A DNA stretch of 64,000 nucleotides from Cristatella mucedo (lineage: Eukaryota > Bryozoa > Phylactolaemata > Cristatellidae), in the NCBI GenBank assembly GCA_009760855.2, contig WPIO01000016.1, forward strand, positions 5,291,001 to 5,355,000, in the 5' to 3' direction. Shown in pieces: positions 47,251-60,705 of the stretch (position 1 is its first letter; every line of letters starts with the position of its first letter). The notes under the pieces are model-generated. The model worked only from the letters and a program-made list of their open reading frames with translations, was not told the origin of the DNA and did no database searches. The position numbers were made by a program, and so were the translations under genes.

Positions 47251-48334
47251 GTCAAGATTTGGCCATTGCTAGCTGTATCCTTGGGATGGCAATGGTGCGA
47301 TCCCATCCAGATTTTCCGCTCGAGCCCCGGTGTTATCCGGAGCGGAAAATAAGGAGTAACTCGAAATTGATTTTTTCGAAAGACCGTCGTTGCACGATGC
47401 GACTGTCGCGTCGCTCCACTCCTATCGCATATCGCTGTTCGGTTCAGATCGACTGCTTGGACGTTGTCTTACCTGTCACTATCGAAACTCCTGTTGTTCC
47501 GGCTCCACTTGTGGCTACGCCTTTCCAAAGTGAGAGAAAGTAGAACAACCACCAGTAGAAAAAGCACCCGAAGGGAGGCAGCGTTACGAATTTCTATCTG
47601 ATTTCGACCTGATCGCTTGTAAGAGCCGCCATTCCCTGGTCCACAAAGGGGACCATAAAGAAAAAGATGCCAGTGACATATGGTCATGCGTCTAACTGTG
47701 CCGCTCATTAAACCTTGGTTACTGCTTCTCTTGCAGTTGTAAAGCGCCTGGATAGAGATTAGGGAGCGAGATATACAAAACTAATCACTGCGTTTCAGTT
47801 ACAAAATATCGAGAGCGCAGAAATCCAAGCGTCTGCCACCATCAGGATACTGGTATTGGTCTGCCATCATCAGTAGGGCCTATAACCCTCGAGATATAGG
47901 CAGAAATACTCTGGCTTGTATTGAGTCTGGCTTATGAAAGTCTTTAGCAGGCCGACCGTCAAATAAAAGCAGTACGCTTGTTTTGTCTGGTGACACTGCT
48001 AGCCCAATCAATTTCTCTCATCACATCTTCACGATCCAGGCTGGAGGCCGAACTCAAGCCAGTCTAGCAGACCGAGCTTTTGACTCTTCCTCGTCCAACC
48101 AGGGTTCGGGGTTCACGACCTGAGCAGCTGGTAAATGATGTTGTCGAGCAAAGCTGCTCGGCTCTGCCGGAAGCATCATTCTCAACTCGGACCGTTTCCG
48201 GTTCAAACGAAGTCTGTCGATGCACCCATCGCATAGCGACGTGGCCCGAGATAAGCAGGCAGGGCGATAGACAGCCCCCCCCCCGACAAGGTGTGCACTC
48301 CACGGAGGTCATTCAAAAGGGGAGGGGCGATTGT
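47251..48334. other. Intergenic
   Basis: Only the small tail fragment at 47.72 kb. Confidence 0.4.
47720..47775 (+). mobile_element. LINE/SINE-A tail fragment
   Basis: TTGTAAAGCGCCTGGATAGA then GATTAGGGAGCGAGATATAC, a short diverged stem-loop copy. Confidence 0.5.
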
Positions 48335-48425
48335 AAGAGTAATACCATGTTTGTTATAGCACCCTCAGAGAGCTCAAATCTCTGTCTAGGCGCTTTTACA
48401 CACATCGCTTCAAAGGAAGCGAATG
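48335..48425 (-). mobile_element. LINE 3' tail fragment (antisense)
   Basis: TATAGCACCCTCAGAGAGC, AAATCTCTGTCTAGGCGC, the reversed stem-loop. Confidence 0.65.
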
Positions 48426-48845
48426 GTCGAATACCTTTTTCTGCTCTTCAGCAGCACGAGAGAGTTGCTCTCGTGTAGTGACGGTTAATCATAAACATTG
48501 CGGCGGCACATTTTCGTTCTGTCGCGAGGTGATGCTGCAGTTATGAATTGAGCATCGCTTGAAAAGTGGGCATTAGTCGTTGCCTCGCTGCTGCATTGCT
48601 GATGATCAGGGGATATTGCAAGTTGTAGCATGGTTTAGGCTACAGCGCTTGCCCGTTGGTATCGATCTTTCAGTAGTCAGTCAGTCAGTAGTGGAAAGTT
48701 GCACGTGAAAAACCATTTTAGTTTCATTATTTGAGAGAAGCAAAAGCCCATATCGTCTGCAATTCAGTAATATGCTTTATCATTCAGGCTACATACAGAG
48801 AGTGAGTTTTGTGCCTGTGCAAGGTAACCGTGAATGTCCCACTTC

Positions 48846-48885
48846 TCTGTCTCTCTATCTCTCTCTATCTCTCTATCTCTCTCTT

Positions 48886-48917
<32 letters not shown>
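48846..48917. repeat. (CT)n microsatellite, interrupted
   Basis: TCTCTATCTCTC-type units, then pure CT. Confidence 0.93.
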
Positions 48918-48920
<3 letters not shown>

Positions 48921-49099
48921 GTGGTCTCTATCTGTGCACCAACAGCTTACCGAGCGGAAATGTGAGTCAAAGCAGGATGCCACATTCGGTACCAAGGTCT
49001 CACATTGCAAAATACCACCATTACTAGACTTCTCTGACTCTCTGCTGGAGATGTCTAGGTAGTGGGGGTGTGGGGTCAAAGTTAAACCGCGAAGATGAC

Positions 49100-49262
49100 T
49101 CACCCCGGGTAACCATGTCATTCGTGTTGTTTATCAAGCACGATATTACTCACCATTCAATCACGTTTCCCTTTGCAGCAAATGTAAAACGCCTAGACAG
49201 AGATTGCGTTCTCTGGGGGCGCTTTATCAAGTGCATTATTATTATTATTATTATTATTATTA
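49100..49262 (+). mobile_element. LINE 3' UTR copy
   Basis: ACCATGTCATTCGTGTTGTT through AAAACGCCTAGACAGAGATT and GGGGGCGCTTTATC to (TTA)n. Similar to 10045-10190. Its tail runs straight into (CTC)n(CTG)n. Confidence 0.88.
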
Positions 49263-49311
49263 GTTACGAAGGAGTTGCCGCCTCCTTCTTCTCCTCCTCC
49301 TCCTCCTCCTC

Positions 49312-49344
<33 letters not shown>
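49245..49344. repeat. (TTA)n-(CTC)n-(CTG)n compound repeat
   Basis: Three trinucleotide arrays in series, grown from the LINE tail. Confidence 0.93.
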
Positions 49345-49345
<1 letters not shown>

Positions 49346-49591
49346 AGACGCTGCCCCTTCCTCTGAACCGAGCTCCCGCCAACAGACGGATCGATCGCAC
49401 AATTTCCTATAGGCGAGATCACAACCTCAATCCTAGGCTGCTAACCAGGGGTCCTGAAAACAGGTAGTCGCGAGTGCCTTCTCTTGTGCCTTCGCACCCC
49501 CTTGCCTGTGCATGATACTCGGCCGCTTTGCACACATGTCTGAGCAGTGCATGCCCTACTTGCCATTAACTCTTGGTTCGTGGTCCTCTTG

Positions 49592-49655
49592 CTGGGAGCT
49601 ATAAAGCGCCTACATAGAGATTCGGTTCTCTTAGGGTGCAATAAGGAGGACAATT
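49592..49655 (+). mobile_element. LINE 3' tail fragment
   Basis: ATAAAGCGCCTACATAGAG, TTCGGTTCTCTTAGGGTGC. Confidence 0.6.
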
Positions 49656-50535
49656 CTTGTTATTACAGTCAGTAGCTTGAGCAGACCCTTGAGCAGATGC
49701 TTTGAAGTTAATCCGTTCCCAGGCATCCGTGCAGCCTCGGCAGCAGCAGCACTGGGAGCACTATTACTCTTGGAGGCTCTACTCTTCTCCTTTGATGAGG
49801 ACAGCTTTACTTGACTGGTTTGATAAATTCTTGAAAAACAGTTAAGCCGTAAAGACAGCAAGCCCTTTGATGCAGCAAAGCCCAGGTGATAAGAAGCCGG
49901 CAACTACAGTTGGCTGTAAAACCATTTAATTAAGCAGTGACCATTACACAGCTCAGCTATTAATCTCTGTCTCCCAGTATACCTTTTATAACGTTGGCGG
50001 CGGCAGATCGAAGGAGTCACCTCTGCTGCGGCTCAATTGGAGCAAATTCCAAGCCAGTTGCCTTGCTTTCGTGTCCGCGATCGAGTCGCAGAGCAGCTGC
50101 TGCAGTTGCTCAACGATCGTCTAACGCTGCTGCTGCTCAGCGGCCTCAAACTCGAGTGCTCTCCTCGCTTGCCCTTCGGCATCACTAGTCTGCCCTCACT
50201 CACTACGCTGTACAATGGAGCCGACGCCTGCTGGCATCCACCGCCTGATCGCTGCCGAGTCAGTGATCACTGCCGGCTTCCTGGCTTCTGCTTCGTCTGC
50301 TCAGCCACCGGGCAGCAGGGTGTCAAGCAGCAAACACGGGGCTCGATAATCGCCCCTGAAAGCGCAGGCAGCAGCAAGGATCACCGAAGATCGGCGGCAG
50401 TGCTATTGGCAGCCTGTGAACCCACGCTCTCAAAAAAAACCATCTGCTCTGCCGTGCATGAGGTCTGTCTAGTCAAGGGCTTACCTTCCCATTTCTAGTC
50501 AATGACTTGCCTCCTCCTCTCCTCCCCCCTCCGTC
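49656..50535. other. Intergenic, no feature seen
   Basis: A 153-codon ORF at 50037-50498 has no recognisable domain and is not called. Confidence 0.35.
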
Positions 50536-50660
50536 TTAGCCCTGGAAGTAAGGTGCTCTTGCTTTGCAACCCAGGGCATGAGTTCGAGCGATGCAGCAGA
50601 TAATCCTTTATTGCCCACTGCCACCTCAGCTGTGCTGATGGCAGCTAAAGCTCCCCATGA
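50536..50660 (+). mobile_element. SINE family B, decayed
   Basis: TAGCCCTGGAAGTAAGGTGC A box, GAGTTCGAGCGATGC weak B box, AATCCTTTATTGCCCACTGC; 3' part lost. Confidence 0.65.
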
Positions 50661-50703
50661 GCTCCACCGATGAGGAGGAGGAGGAGGGGGGCTCGATCGA
50701 ATA

Positions 50704-50762
50704 AGCCTTGACCTTTACTTGTACTTTACTTCCTCATCTACGATCAAGCAGGGCTGAGCCAG
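50704..50762 (+). repeat. Dispersed repeat D, copy 1
   Basis: CTTGACCTTTACTTGTACTT through ACGATCAAGCAGGGCTGAGC; an almost identical inverted copy lies at 54941-54998. Confidence 0.8.
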
Positions 50763-52513
50763 GGAGGCCGATCAGCTCAACTTCGGCAAGCCCCTAGTCG
50801 CAGGTCGCTCGGGGATGCGTTATCCAGGTGCACTTGCACGAGTTGCCTCGCATAGCCGGGTTGCCAGCTTGCTGTAGCTTACGTCTGCAAGGCATGCTTA
50901 GCACGAGCTTGCCTCATTCTATGGATTAAACGACCGGCTCGCCACGACGCAGTTATAGAAAAAAAATACACGACCAGGTGGTGTTGGATTGAGCAGGGCA
51001 GCATCGACTGCTGCAGCATTGATGGGAGCAATGTGACCGACCTCGGAGCCTTGGAGCTTCAACCTTGGAGCTTCAGCCTCGGAGCTTCAACCGCGGAGCT
51101 TCAGCCTTGGAGCTACAGCCTGCCACCGCCCGCCGCCCCCCAGTCTTCTGCAGGAGCTGCTGCTGCTACTGCTTGTACTTATGGGCTATGAATAAGCCGC
51201 GCTCAGTCAGTGTTTGAGAGAAAGCAAAACTGTCGTCGTAAGTGCTCGAGCAGGCACTGGGGGGGGGGGCTCTGTTCAAACAGTAGGAGCTGACCAGCTC
51301 ACGAGTCCTTACCATCGCTCTCAGGCTGCATCTGCCATCGGCAATCGGCCGAGGCAGCAGCGGAGTGAGTGGCAGTGCCGAGGCTGCCGACGAGCAGGTC
51401 TCTAATCCTTCATTTTTCATTTTTTGCAGCAATTGCCATCTTGGTGGTAGCTGGGTTTAGAGGCAGACATGTTGGCCCACTTAGACCTACAGCAGTGCCA
51501 GCCCCCCTCCTGCTACCGTGATAGGGGGGGGGGGACTAAGGATTCATTCGAGCTGCCGAAACCACACATTACATACCGTTGAAGTTGACAGCTGCTAGCA
51601 GCCAGCTGACTACACGATCGGTCAAGTCTGACAGCTGCCTGCCATTTTTGGATTAGCCAGCTAATCAGGCTTTACTGCTGGCTCCCCTAAGCTATATCGG
51701 TCACTAGTGGACAGCCTCAGTGGCAGGGAATAGCGCATGTATGGCAACCAAGTGGAACCGCAGTGCCGTGTCGTTACAGGGGCTGCAAGCCTGACACCGT
51801 GACACAGGCCTGAACTCATGGCTGAACACTGACCTCGAATGCTGACGGTGGTTCTTGCCTCCGGCATTGGAAGCCCGGGTTCGATTTCCCTTCTAGCAAG
51901 CCAGGAGACGTTACCCATTCTCAGCAGGAGAGAAGGAGAAGGAGGAGGAGAAGGAGGGAGCCGCTCCGGAGCTACTCCAATGAAAGCTTCGATGCTGCAG
52001 CTGTCCGCCGAATTCCAATCTGCTGGCTCAGATTATGTATAGGCCAGTCCAAGATCTGTGCTGCTAATTCTAGCACCCTGATAGCCACAGTGGCACTGTG
52101 GTACATGTAGTACTGAGCAGCCAACACAGAGCAGCCAACACAGAGCTGAGCAGCCAACGTAGAGTGAAGCAGGCGGACGACCGACGAATGACCCTCGATG
52201 CTAGAATAGATAGAGAAAAAGTGCCTGCCAGGCTAGATGGTCTGATTGGTGAGGGCGTATGAATGGCTGCACAATAGCAGGAGTCAGCAGCCAGAGGGGT
52301 TAAGATATTCAGAGAGACTAGATATGCTAAGCTTTATGTGACAGATGAATGCAGAGCTGCTTTGACAGCAATGTAGACTTGCAAGGGCTCCTGCGCCTGC
52401 CCCCCCAAAAACACACACACACTCATCCTGGTCCTTGAGCACAGCTCGGCTTGATGTTTGACAGTGAGGCTGACCCAGTGAGAACTTGATATGCAGTAAG
52501 AACACAAGAGACG
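50763..52513. other. Intergenic
   Basis: A 15-bp minisatellite at 51.05 kb and a GAGCAGCCAACACA triplet near 52115-52160; otherwise nothing. Confidence 0.4.
51046..51121. repeat. 15-bp minisatellite
   Basis: Five copies of a CTTGGAGCTTCAACC-like unit. Confidence 0.9.
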
Positions 52514-52755
52514 GCAGCCAGCCAGAGAGCCAGAGAGCCAGAGAGCCAGAGAGAGGGAGAGACAGAGACAGACAGAGACAGACAGAGACAGACAGAGACA
52601 GACAGAGACAGACAGAGACAGACAGAGACAGACAGAGACAGACAGAGACAGACAGAGACAGACAGAGACAGACAGAGACAGACAGAGACAGACAGAGACA
52701 GATACAGAGCCAAGAGACAGAGCCAAGAGACAGAGCCAAGAGACAGAGCCAAGAG
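52514..52755. repeat. 12-bp minisatellite (GAGACAGACA type)
   Basis: About twelve GACAGAGACAGA units, framed by CCAGAGAG and AGACAGAGCCAAG units. Tandem without spacers, so not a CRISPR array. Confidence 0.95.
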
Positions 52756-52877
52756 ACAGGCTAAGCCCACCCTGGCTGCTGCAGAAGGGCAGCACAGTCA
52801 CGTTATGGCATACCTCCCATTGCAAGCAAATAGGTTGACACGGCCATTCCTAGCTGAAGCGCAGTAGCATACAAGCG

Positions 52878-53046
52878 GAGGTGATAGGGGGAGGAGTTAA
52901 GGTGCTCCCTCTGCACGGCCGAGGTCGTGGGTTCGGATCCTGCAGAGGGCGATCCTTTATTGCCAACTGCAAGCCATGGTAATAGCCATCAAAGGCTATT
53001 CTGCTGCTATACAAATGAACCTGCTAAATCAGCTAGTTTTTTTTAA
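52878..53046 (+). mobile_element. SINE family B
   Basis: GAGTTAAGGTGCTCCC head, GGGTTCGGATCCTGC B box, GATCCTTTATTGCCAACTGC, TAAATCAGCTAGTTTTTTTT end. Confidence 0.82.
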
Positions 53047-53181
53047 TATACATGCAAAAGCGATGAGTAAGCTGCATAAGTATCGCAGGCATGACATTTT
53101 TAACCAAACTGCCACGGCCACAGGCAGCCGAATTCGGTTCGGAAGAGGCAACAGTGGAGCAGCACCTTTGCACTCCAGACG

Positions 53182-53240
53182 TCCTGCCCCCACGTGACGT
53201 CCTGCCCCTACGCGACGTCCTGCTCCCACGCGAAGTTCAG
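53182..53240. repeat. 18-bp tandem repeat
   Basis: Three copies of a GACGTCCTGCCCCCACGT-like unit. Confidence 0.8.
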
Positions 53241-54462
53241 CCGACTCGAGAGGTCCTGCTCGAGGTGGAGGGAACAATGCCGAGCCGCAGCACCTCCGCC
53301 TACAGCAGTTGACTGCGCGCCTCCGGGGAGTACCCGTCCCTCACAAGGCAGGGCATGCCGCCTGCAGTCGCCTCGGCATTTCGTGCGTGGACAAGAAGCA
53401 GACTCCTATTGACATTGCAATTGTGGGCCTCACAAAAGCGCCAGTCATTGGCTGAACCGAGCGGCAAATGGACAGGGAGTGCTTTCGGCAAATCACGACC
53501 TCTGCACGGCAGCCGGCGAACTGTTTTCGGTAGCCTCGCCCACCGACGTGAGTACGAAATCTGGGTACAGCCCGTTGGACGGCAGTATGGCTACTGCCGA
53601 CCGAGTGGCCGGCCGGCGGCAACCAAAGAGCCGGTCGGGAAAGGATGCACTGCTGTGGCCGCGAGAGACAGCCTCAAAGGGCACGTTCGGCGTGCCCTGG
53701 CCTGGTGCGAGGCACGACATCTGCCGACTTGGCTCTGCCACCCCTCCTACTCCCGTCCCCTCCTTCCCCCGTCCCCTCTCTCCACCCACCTACCCACCGG
53801 CTGACGTCACTGACTCGGTCGCCATTTTCACAGTCACCTTTGGCGGCCGCTACTCACATCAAGCTAGCACGCGCACCTCGCCGGCAAGCAAGCAGGCGAA
53901 TGGCTGCGCAAAGTGCAAGTGAGCCACGCTGGGAAGCAACAGGAAAGAGAGCCGAGTCCTGCCCGACCTTGTCCTGCCCTTTGTCAGGTGACCGGAAAGG
54001 GCTGCTCGGTCGTCATCGAACGAGCCTTTGGTAAAGATGAATTGCTCGGACGTCTTTCACGGCAGCCGATAATGCCCAGCCAAGACTGCCTATTCAGTCA
54101 GAGCACGCTCTAGCCTTGCCAGTGGGCGTGATCCTACAGCCAAGGAGGCAGGGGGCGGTGGCAGCGTCTGGCAGAGTCTGGCAAACAAGTTGGTGCTCCT
54201 CCGTCCTGCGCCGGCCGACGTCTGAGGAGGGATAGCATCTGCGTGTCGTTGGCCTCAAGCGCCTGCTGCATCACTGGCGCCTGGCTCTGCTTGCCTCGCT
54301 TGACACGAAAGCAGGTAGCAGAGTGCAAGTGAAAGTGCGAGTGAAAGCAGGTAGCCAGCCGAGGTGCAGAAGAAAATGAACCTTTGGCCGCCAGCTAGAC
54401 CTCTAGGTCTGGGTCAGGGCAAACAGACAGACTCGCGGACAGATCCCGGACTGCCAGATTAA
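53241..54462. other. Intergenic, GC-rich, no gene supported
   Basis: Overlapping ORFs of 130-150 codons on both strands have no domain or splice support. Confidence 0.35.
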
Positions 54463-54532
54463 AATATAATTCAAATATAATTCATTTGCATAGCGCCCCA
54501 AGAGAACTTAATCTATAGCAATCTAGGCACAC
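54463..54532 (-). mobile_element. SINE family A tail, truncated
   Basis: AATTCATTTGCATAGCGCC, CCAAGAGAACTTAATC only; the tRNA head is missing. Confidence 0.65.
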
Positions 54533-54724
54533 GAGCGAGCACAGACAGACAGACAGACTGTCAGGCGAACCTGTCCAATGCAGCAGGCAGATAAGCTGGC
54601 AACACCCAAAAAAATGGATGGGACATTCCTAGAGAGCACCAGAGCAGAGAATCGAAGGATCTTCTTTGGTTACTTTGCCAATGTGAAGGACAATGCTGGA
54701 AAGGAAGGACGTCAACTTGATCAG

Positions 54725-54935
54725 TGATAGCATGCACAGTGGCAGCACTCACCACCAGAGCTTAAAGGACAATTCACCTGCACGGACGGACCAGATACTG
54801 TGAGGAGCACGTGGTTTTACTACGCTTCTTTTTAAATGTCATGAAATGTCATAGGATGGCCTGACGTCAGTCAGTTGTGAGTTACAGGCTTCGGGAGCAT
54901 GCAAACTGAAGGAGCAGTCTCCAAAGGATTTGAGG
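54725..54935 (-). mobile_element. LINE 3' end fragment (antisense)
   Basis: GGCCTGACGTCAGTCAGTTG, GAGTTACAGGCTTCGGGAGC and CCAAAGGATTTGAGG are the reverse of the SFGDRAF..AWSSL region and 3' UTR. Confidence 0.75.
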
Positions 54936-54940
54936 TTGGC

Positions 54941-54998
54941 TGGCTCAGCCCTGCTTGATCGTAGGTGAGGAAGTAAAGTACAAGTAAAGGTCAAGGCT
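54941..54998 (-). repeat. Dispersed repeat D, copy 2 (inverted)
   Basis: Reverse complement of 50704-50762 with one or two differences; next to an antisense LINE fragment. Confidence 0.8.
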
Positions 54999-55202
54999 AG
55001 AGTCACATCTGAACGACTGGCGTCACCAGAGCTATGTGATATGGCTGATGAGCTGTATGATGTCTAGATTGTGGACAGTGAGGTATGCACTCAGCCATAC
55101 AGACCCTGGTGCTGACCCAGAGGGGGGCACGTGCACTTCACGACAACTTCACAGGTCGTCTGCTTGAGCCCTTTCGATGGGCGATACCTTGCGGCTTGCT
55201 AC

Positions 55203-55350
55203 AAATAAATATAATTCATTTATATAGTGCCCCAAGAGAACTTGATCTCTATTCAGGCGCTTCACATATGCCTCGGGGCTAGAGTCCGCGAACTCAGCCA
55301 GACCTTGGTCGGGGCGAGCACCTTAACCGCTGGACCAAACCAGCTTGGGG
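55203..55350 (-). mobile_element. SINE family A (antisense)
   Basis: Full-length: TATATAGTGCCCCAAGAGAA tail, ATTCAGGCGCTTCACATATG, and head CACCTTAACCGCTGGACC (reversed A box). Confidence 0.85.
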
Positions 55351-56290
55351 CGGCTCCCAGTGACTCAGGGCCACTCAGGTTCCACAGGGGCACCACACGA
55401 ATGAGGCCGAGGCCACGAATCAGGCCTTAATATTGCTGATGCAAGTACACGAGCAGGGAACATGGGAAGACCAAAAGTGATTACTACTGCTGCTGCTACT
55501 ACTGCAACTACTACTACTAATAGTAATAAAACAGGCCGTTAGTATAGCAAAGTCAGGAAATCAAATTTCCACCCAGGCGCATTGCAACTTGGTGGCAGCT
55601 GAGTCTCAGTTTAGCGTCGGACAGTCAGTTCTTCGAATCGAGCTTGCTGCCCAGCGGTGCATTGCAATACATCCGTGCACGTACATCAATACTTATTGTG
55701 TGCTGTATTGCCCAGCACTAATCGTGACCACTCGATCGCTGCACACTGGTCTGCTTTGTGTGTATGCTAGCCTAGCGCTAGCGGTGTGTTGTTTGCCAGT
55801 TCCCGAAGCAATATTGGCACTGCCAATTGACTGGTACAACAAACATGACCTATGACCTTATAGGTATGGATTCCCTCGCCAGCCATTCACGCCCACGCCA
55901 CGGTGCCCTACCCGATTGCCGTGCTCGCGATTTTAGACAACCCGATGCTAGCATTGCTGCCACTCGAACCGAGGCTCCCGTGGGCGAGCAGAAGAAACCA
56001 CTGCCGCTTGTGAATGCGAGCCAGGCACGCAGCAGCCATCGACTTATCAGGCCACTCCCCCTAACCAGACAGAATGACACGTTACGAAGGCCTTTTCATC
56101 ACCAGCACAAAACGGTGTCGCCAGTGAGCAGGACAAACGTAAGTGACAGCGCTTGCACTGCTCGTCGCGTCGGAAGTCCAATGGACGGAGATGCTGCATA
56201 CTGCCCTAAACATTCCGTGCCGCCAGCTCCGGTGGGATACTAGAGACGTGTCGAGCACGGCAACGTGGGTCAAGGTGCCTACAGTCACGT
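55351..56290. other. Intergenic
   Basis: A (CTA)n-like run at 55480-55530; a 138-codon ORF at 55827-56243 lacks any recognisable domain. Confidence 0.35.
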
Positions 56291-56353
<63 letters not shown>

Positions 56354-56372
56354 TCACACACACACACACTCA
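56291..56372. repeat. (CA)n microsatellite
   Basis: Pure CA with CTCACTCA interruption. Confidence 0.97.
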
Positions 56373-58696
56373 GCAGATGGCCCAAGTGCCGGCGGTATCC
56401 GCATCCGGTGCGTTGATTGATGCGCCCACGCAGGGCCTCACTGAGTGGACGCTAGCTTTCGAGGCAGCTGCCGAGTCGAGCGCTGGGCGCGGCCAGTGCT
56501 CAGTGCCCAGTGCTGATCCTCTGCAGGCTGCTGCAAGGCTGCTCCGGGTTCTTGCTGCTCAAATCTGTGCCAAACACTTCGGTGAGAGAGAGAGAGAGAG
56601 CCAGCGCATTGCTCGTGTCTGTTCCACCGCTTGCAAGTATGAGGCTAGATCCTGATCTCAGTGGCTGAGTGGGCAGACAGGAGAGCTTTTGTTCGAGGTC
56701 TGCTCCAACAGAGGCCCAGAGACCGACATTGAGCTTGTGTGTGTGTGTGTGTGTGTGTCTGGGGGGGGGGCGAGGGGAGAGTAGAGGAAGGGCAGGATGG
56801 CCACACAATTTAATCGGATCAGTGGCCTCGAGCTAATTCTTGGACGACTGCAGCTGACCGCAGCAGCAGCCGTCTTGTTTTGGCTCCGGCTTCCTTCTAT
56901 CTCGGCTCCGGCCTGCGGTCAGCAAAGAGAGGAAATCGTCTCTCTTTCGAGAGCCTGGATGACACCCACGGCTGTGGCTTTGTAGGAAGCACTAGTCCCA
57001 CGAGCGGCAGCAGATCAGAAGGTCAGCAGGTCAGCACAACGAACGAAGCTCAGGCAGCAGCAGCAGCAGCAGCACAGTGCTCGGTGCACTGCTTGTGATC
57101 ACAGCTGAGCCCTGGCCGAGGCTCTGACCTCTGACCTCGTGGCTCGGACCTCTTACTTTGCTGCTCGGACCTCGACCTTGCCCAGCAACCGAACCGTGGG
57201 TATAATCCCTGGGAAGCATCCTAGCAGTGTTCCGCTTCCCGGCGATTGTTCATAGAGTGAGTGATCAGACATCAGCAGCGGTGTGGTGCAGTCGTTTCGA
57301 GGCTGTTAGGGATTGTCGTTTGTGACCCTGTCTCGAAGTTCTACCGATGAGGCAAACTTTGCTGCCTGCTAGCACATCGACGATGAACCCTGGATATCAG
57401 GTCAATTTGGCAATCCACGGAAAGTTGGCAAAATGTGTGGGGGTGGTGGTGGTGGGGGCGAGGGAGAGAGGGAAATGAGCGCATGCAGTGCAGCGTGCAC
57501 AAGTACAGGCACCACACGCTCGCCTGCACACGTGCTCTCATGCACACACGCATGAGTGCGCACAATGCACAAGCGTACACAGACGCACACACACAGAGGA
57601 GGAGGAGAGGCAGAAGGCAAAGGAGAGAGGGAAAGGGCGGGTTCTAATAATCAAATCCATCTGCTTTCCGACGGCCAAGCATTGCAGGCTTACTCAATTT
57701 GACCAGCCAGTCGTAACTAACAATGTCGCCTGGTCATAACTTTTAATGTTTCGCTCGTCAGCTCAAGAAATGGCAGGAGGACAAAAGAGCCGCTGACAGG
57801 CTGAACATGGCTGAATTTTGATGTGAGCACAGCTGGATAGGGACCTCAAAAGATGACGAGTGTGTTGGATCTGCGGGAGTAATACTTTCTGACGAATACG
57901 ATCATAGACAGCAAATAAAACTAGTGTCATCCCATCCCTACAAGTAGCCATGGCACAGTGATTGGGAGGGAGGCTTGAACTACTGTTTACACTTACAGGG
58001 GAGTGCCAAACAACGCACGACTGACTTGGCTTAAGTGTGGCTGCTGTAGCCGGGTGTGGCAGCCGCCTGCTGCTGCTGCTCTCACTGTCAGGGAGCGCCT
58101 GTTTAGCTGCAAAAAATCTGAAGCTGGTGTGTCAAAGGTCCTAAAACTGCTGCCCCGGCAATGCCGACGTGTCATTTGTCACAGGGTATGAGGTTGGCTC
58201 AGCAGGCTACAATGACTGTAACTGCTAGGTCGTTGGGATTTATGAGGTGTCGTAACCCCCCAACGGTGGGCATCTGAGAGAAAGACGAATACTCCGATGC
58301 TGTCCTCCGAGTAACAGGGCAACTCACGGCCTCTGACACACAATGCAGACAAAAGCTCAAAACTTAATTATCTGACCATATCAGGTGGCCGGTTGATCAA
58401 TCGTTCAATCTAACCTAGTCGAATGCCAGCACTAGGAGAAAGACTCCACCCATGTGACACCGCCGGTAATTTCAGTACTGATCCTAGGCAATGCTGCGAT
58501 CGATGACCCATCCACCAGCCCAGGCATCTGTCGGCCGGTTTGTTTCTGTGCTCTGCAAAATTTCCTCCAAGCAAAAAATCTCCTAAATGCAATGAGCCAA
58601 GTCAATCTGGTCCTTGCTGCCCACGGGGTGTTTATAAATCAATAGCCACGGCTGCTGCTGAGGGGCAGCAGTTGCTCACGTGATTAGCAGCTGATC
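56373..58696. other. Intergenic
   Basis: Short (GT)n at 56738 and (GGT)n near 57440; no gene supported. Confidence 0.4.
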
Positions 58697-58800
58697 TAAT
58701 GCAATGTAATGTGTCTGTCTGTAACTCCACAAAGCCACACAGACTATGTGTGTGCTCAGCAAGAGAGTTTTCTGTAGCGCACTCAAAGCCTAAGCAGGTT
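58697..58800 (-). repeat. Dispersed repeat family C (antisense)
   Basis: AATGTAATGTGTCTGTCTG, TAACTCCACAAAGCCACAC and GCACTCAAAGCCTAAGCAGG are the reverse of the 29.0-kb copy. Confidence 0.65.
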
Positions 58801-60048
<1,248 letters not shown>

Positions 60049-60049
60049 G

Positions 60050-60176
60050 TTAATGTGTATAGCGCCCCAAGAGAACTTAATCTCTATTCAGGCGCTTCAC
60101 GTATGCCTCGGGGCTCGAGCCCACGATCTCAGCCGGACCTTGGTCGGGGCGAGCACCTAAACCGCTGGAAAAAACC
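60050..60176 (-). mobile_element. SINE family A (antisense), between microsatellites
   Basis: TATAGCGCCCCAAGAGAACT tail and GGGGCTCGAGCCCACGATC head. Bounded by (CA)n/(TA)n on both sides. Confidence 0.85.
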
Positions 60177-60180
60177 ACTG

Positions 60181-60181
60181 C

Positions 60182-60256
<75 letters not shown>

Positions 60257-60266
60257 CACACACACG
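60181..60266. repeat. (TA)n-(CA)n-(TA)n-(CA)n
   Basis: Alternating TA and CA blocks next to the head of a SINE A. Confidence 0.95.
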
Positions 60267-60454
60267 AGGAGCTCACTGTCTGTGGACTCGCTTTGCTAAG
60301 AAGTTCCGTCACAGAAGGCAACAGACACTATCTTGCAGCTTGATGAAAGTGCTCCATTTTGCCTCATGTCGCAAGTGTGCCATCTTTCGGCATGACAGTG
60401 GAAAGGACGAACTTTCTCGCTTTAATTAGTCGCTTTAACTCGCTTTTGATTGCG

Positions 60455-60705
<251 letters not shown>

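Noticed and set aside
50037-50498. 153-codon ORF
   Set aside because: No recognisable domain, no splice evidence, surrounded by repeats.
52514-52755. CRISPR-like array
   Set aside because: Units are contiguous 12-mers without unique spacers, in a eukaryotic genome.
53355-54034. Overlapping 130-150-codon ORFs
   Set aside because: Several frames are open at once in GC-rich sequence, a sign of composition rather than coding.
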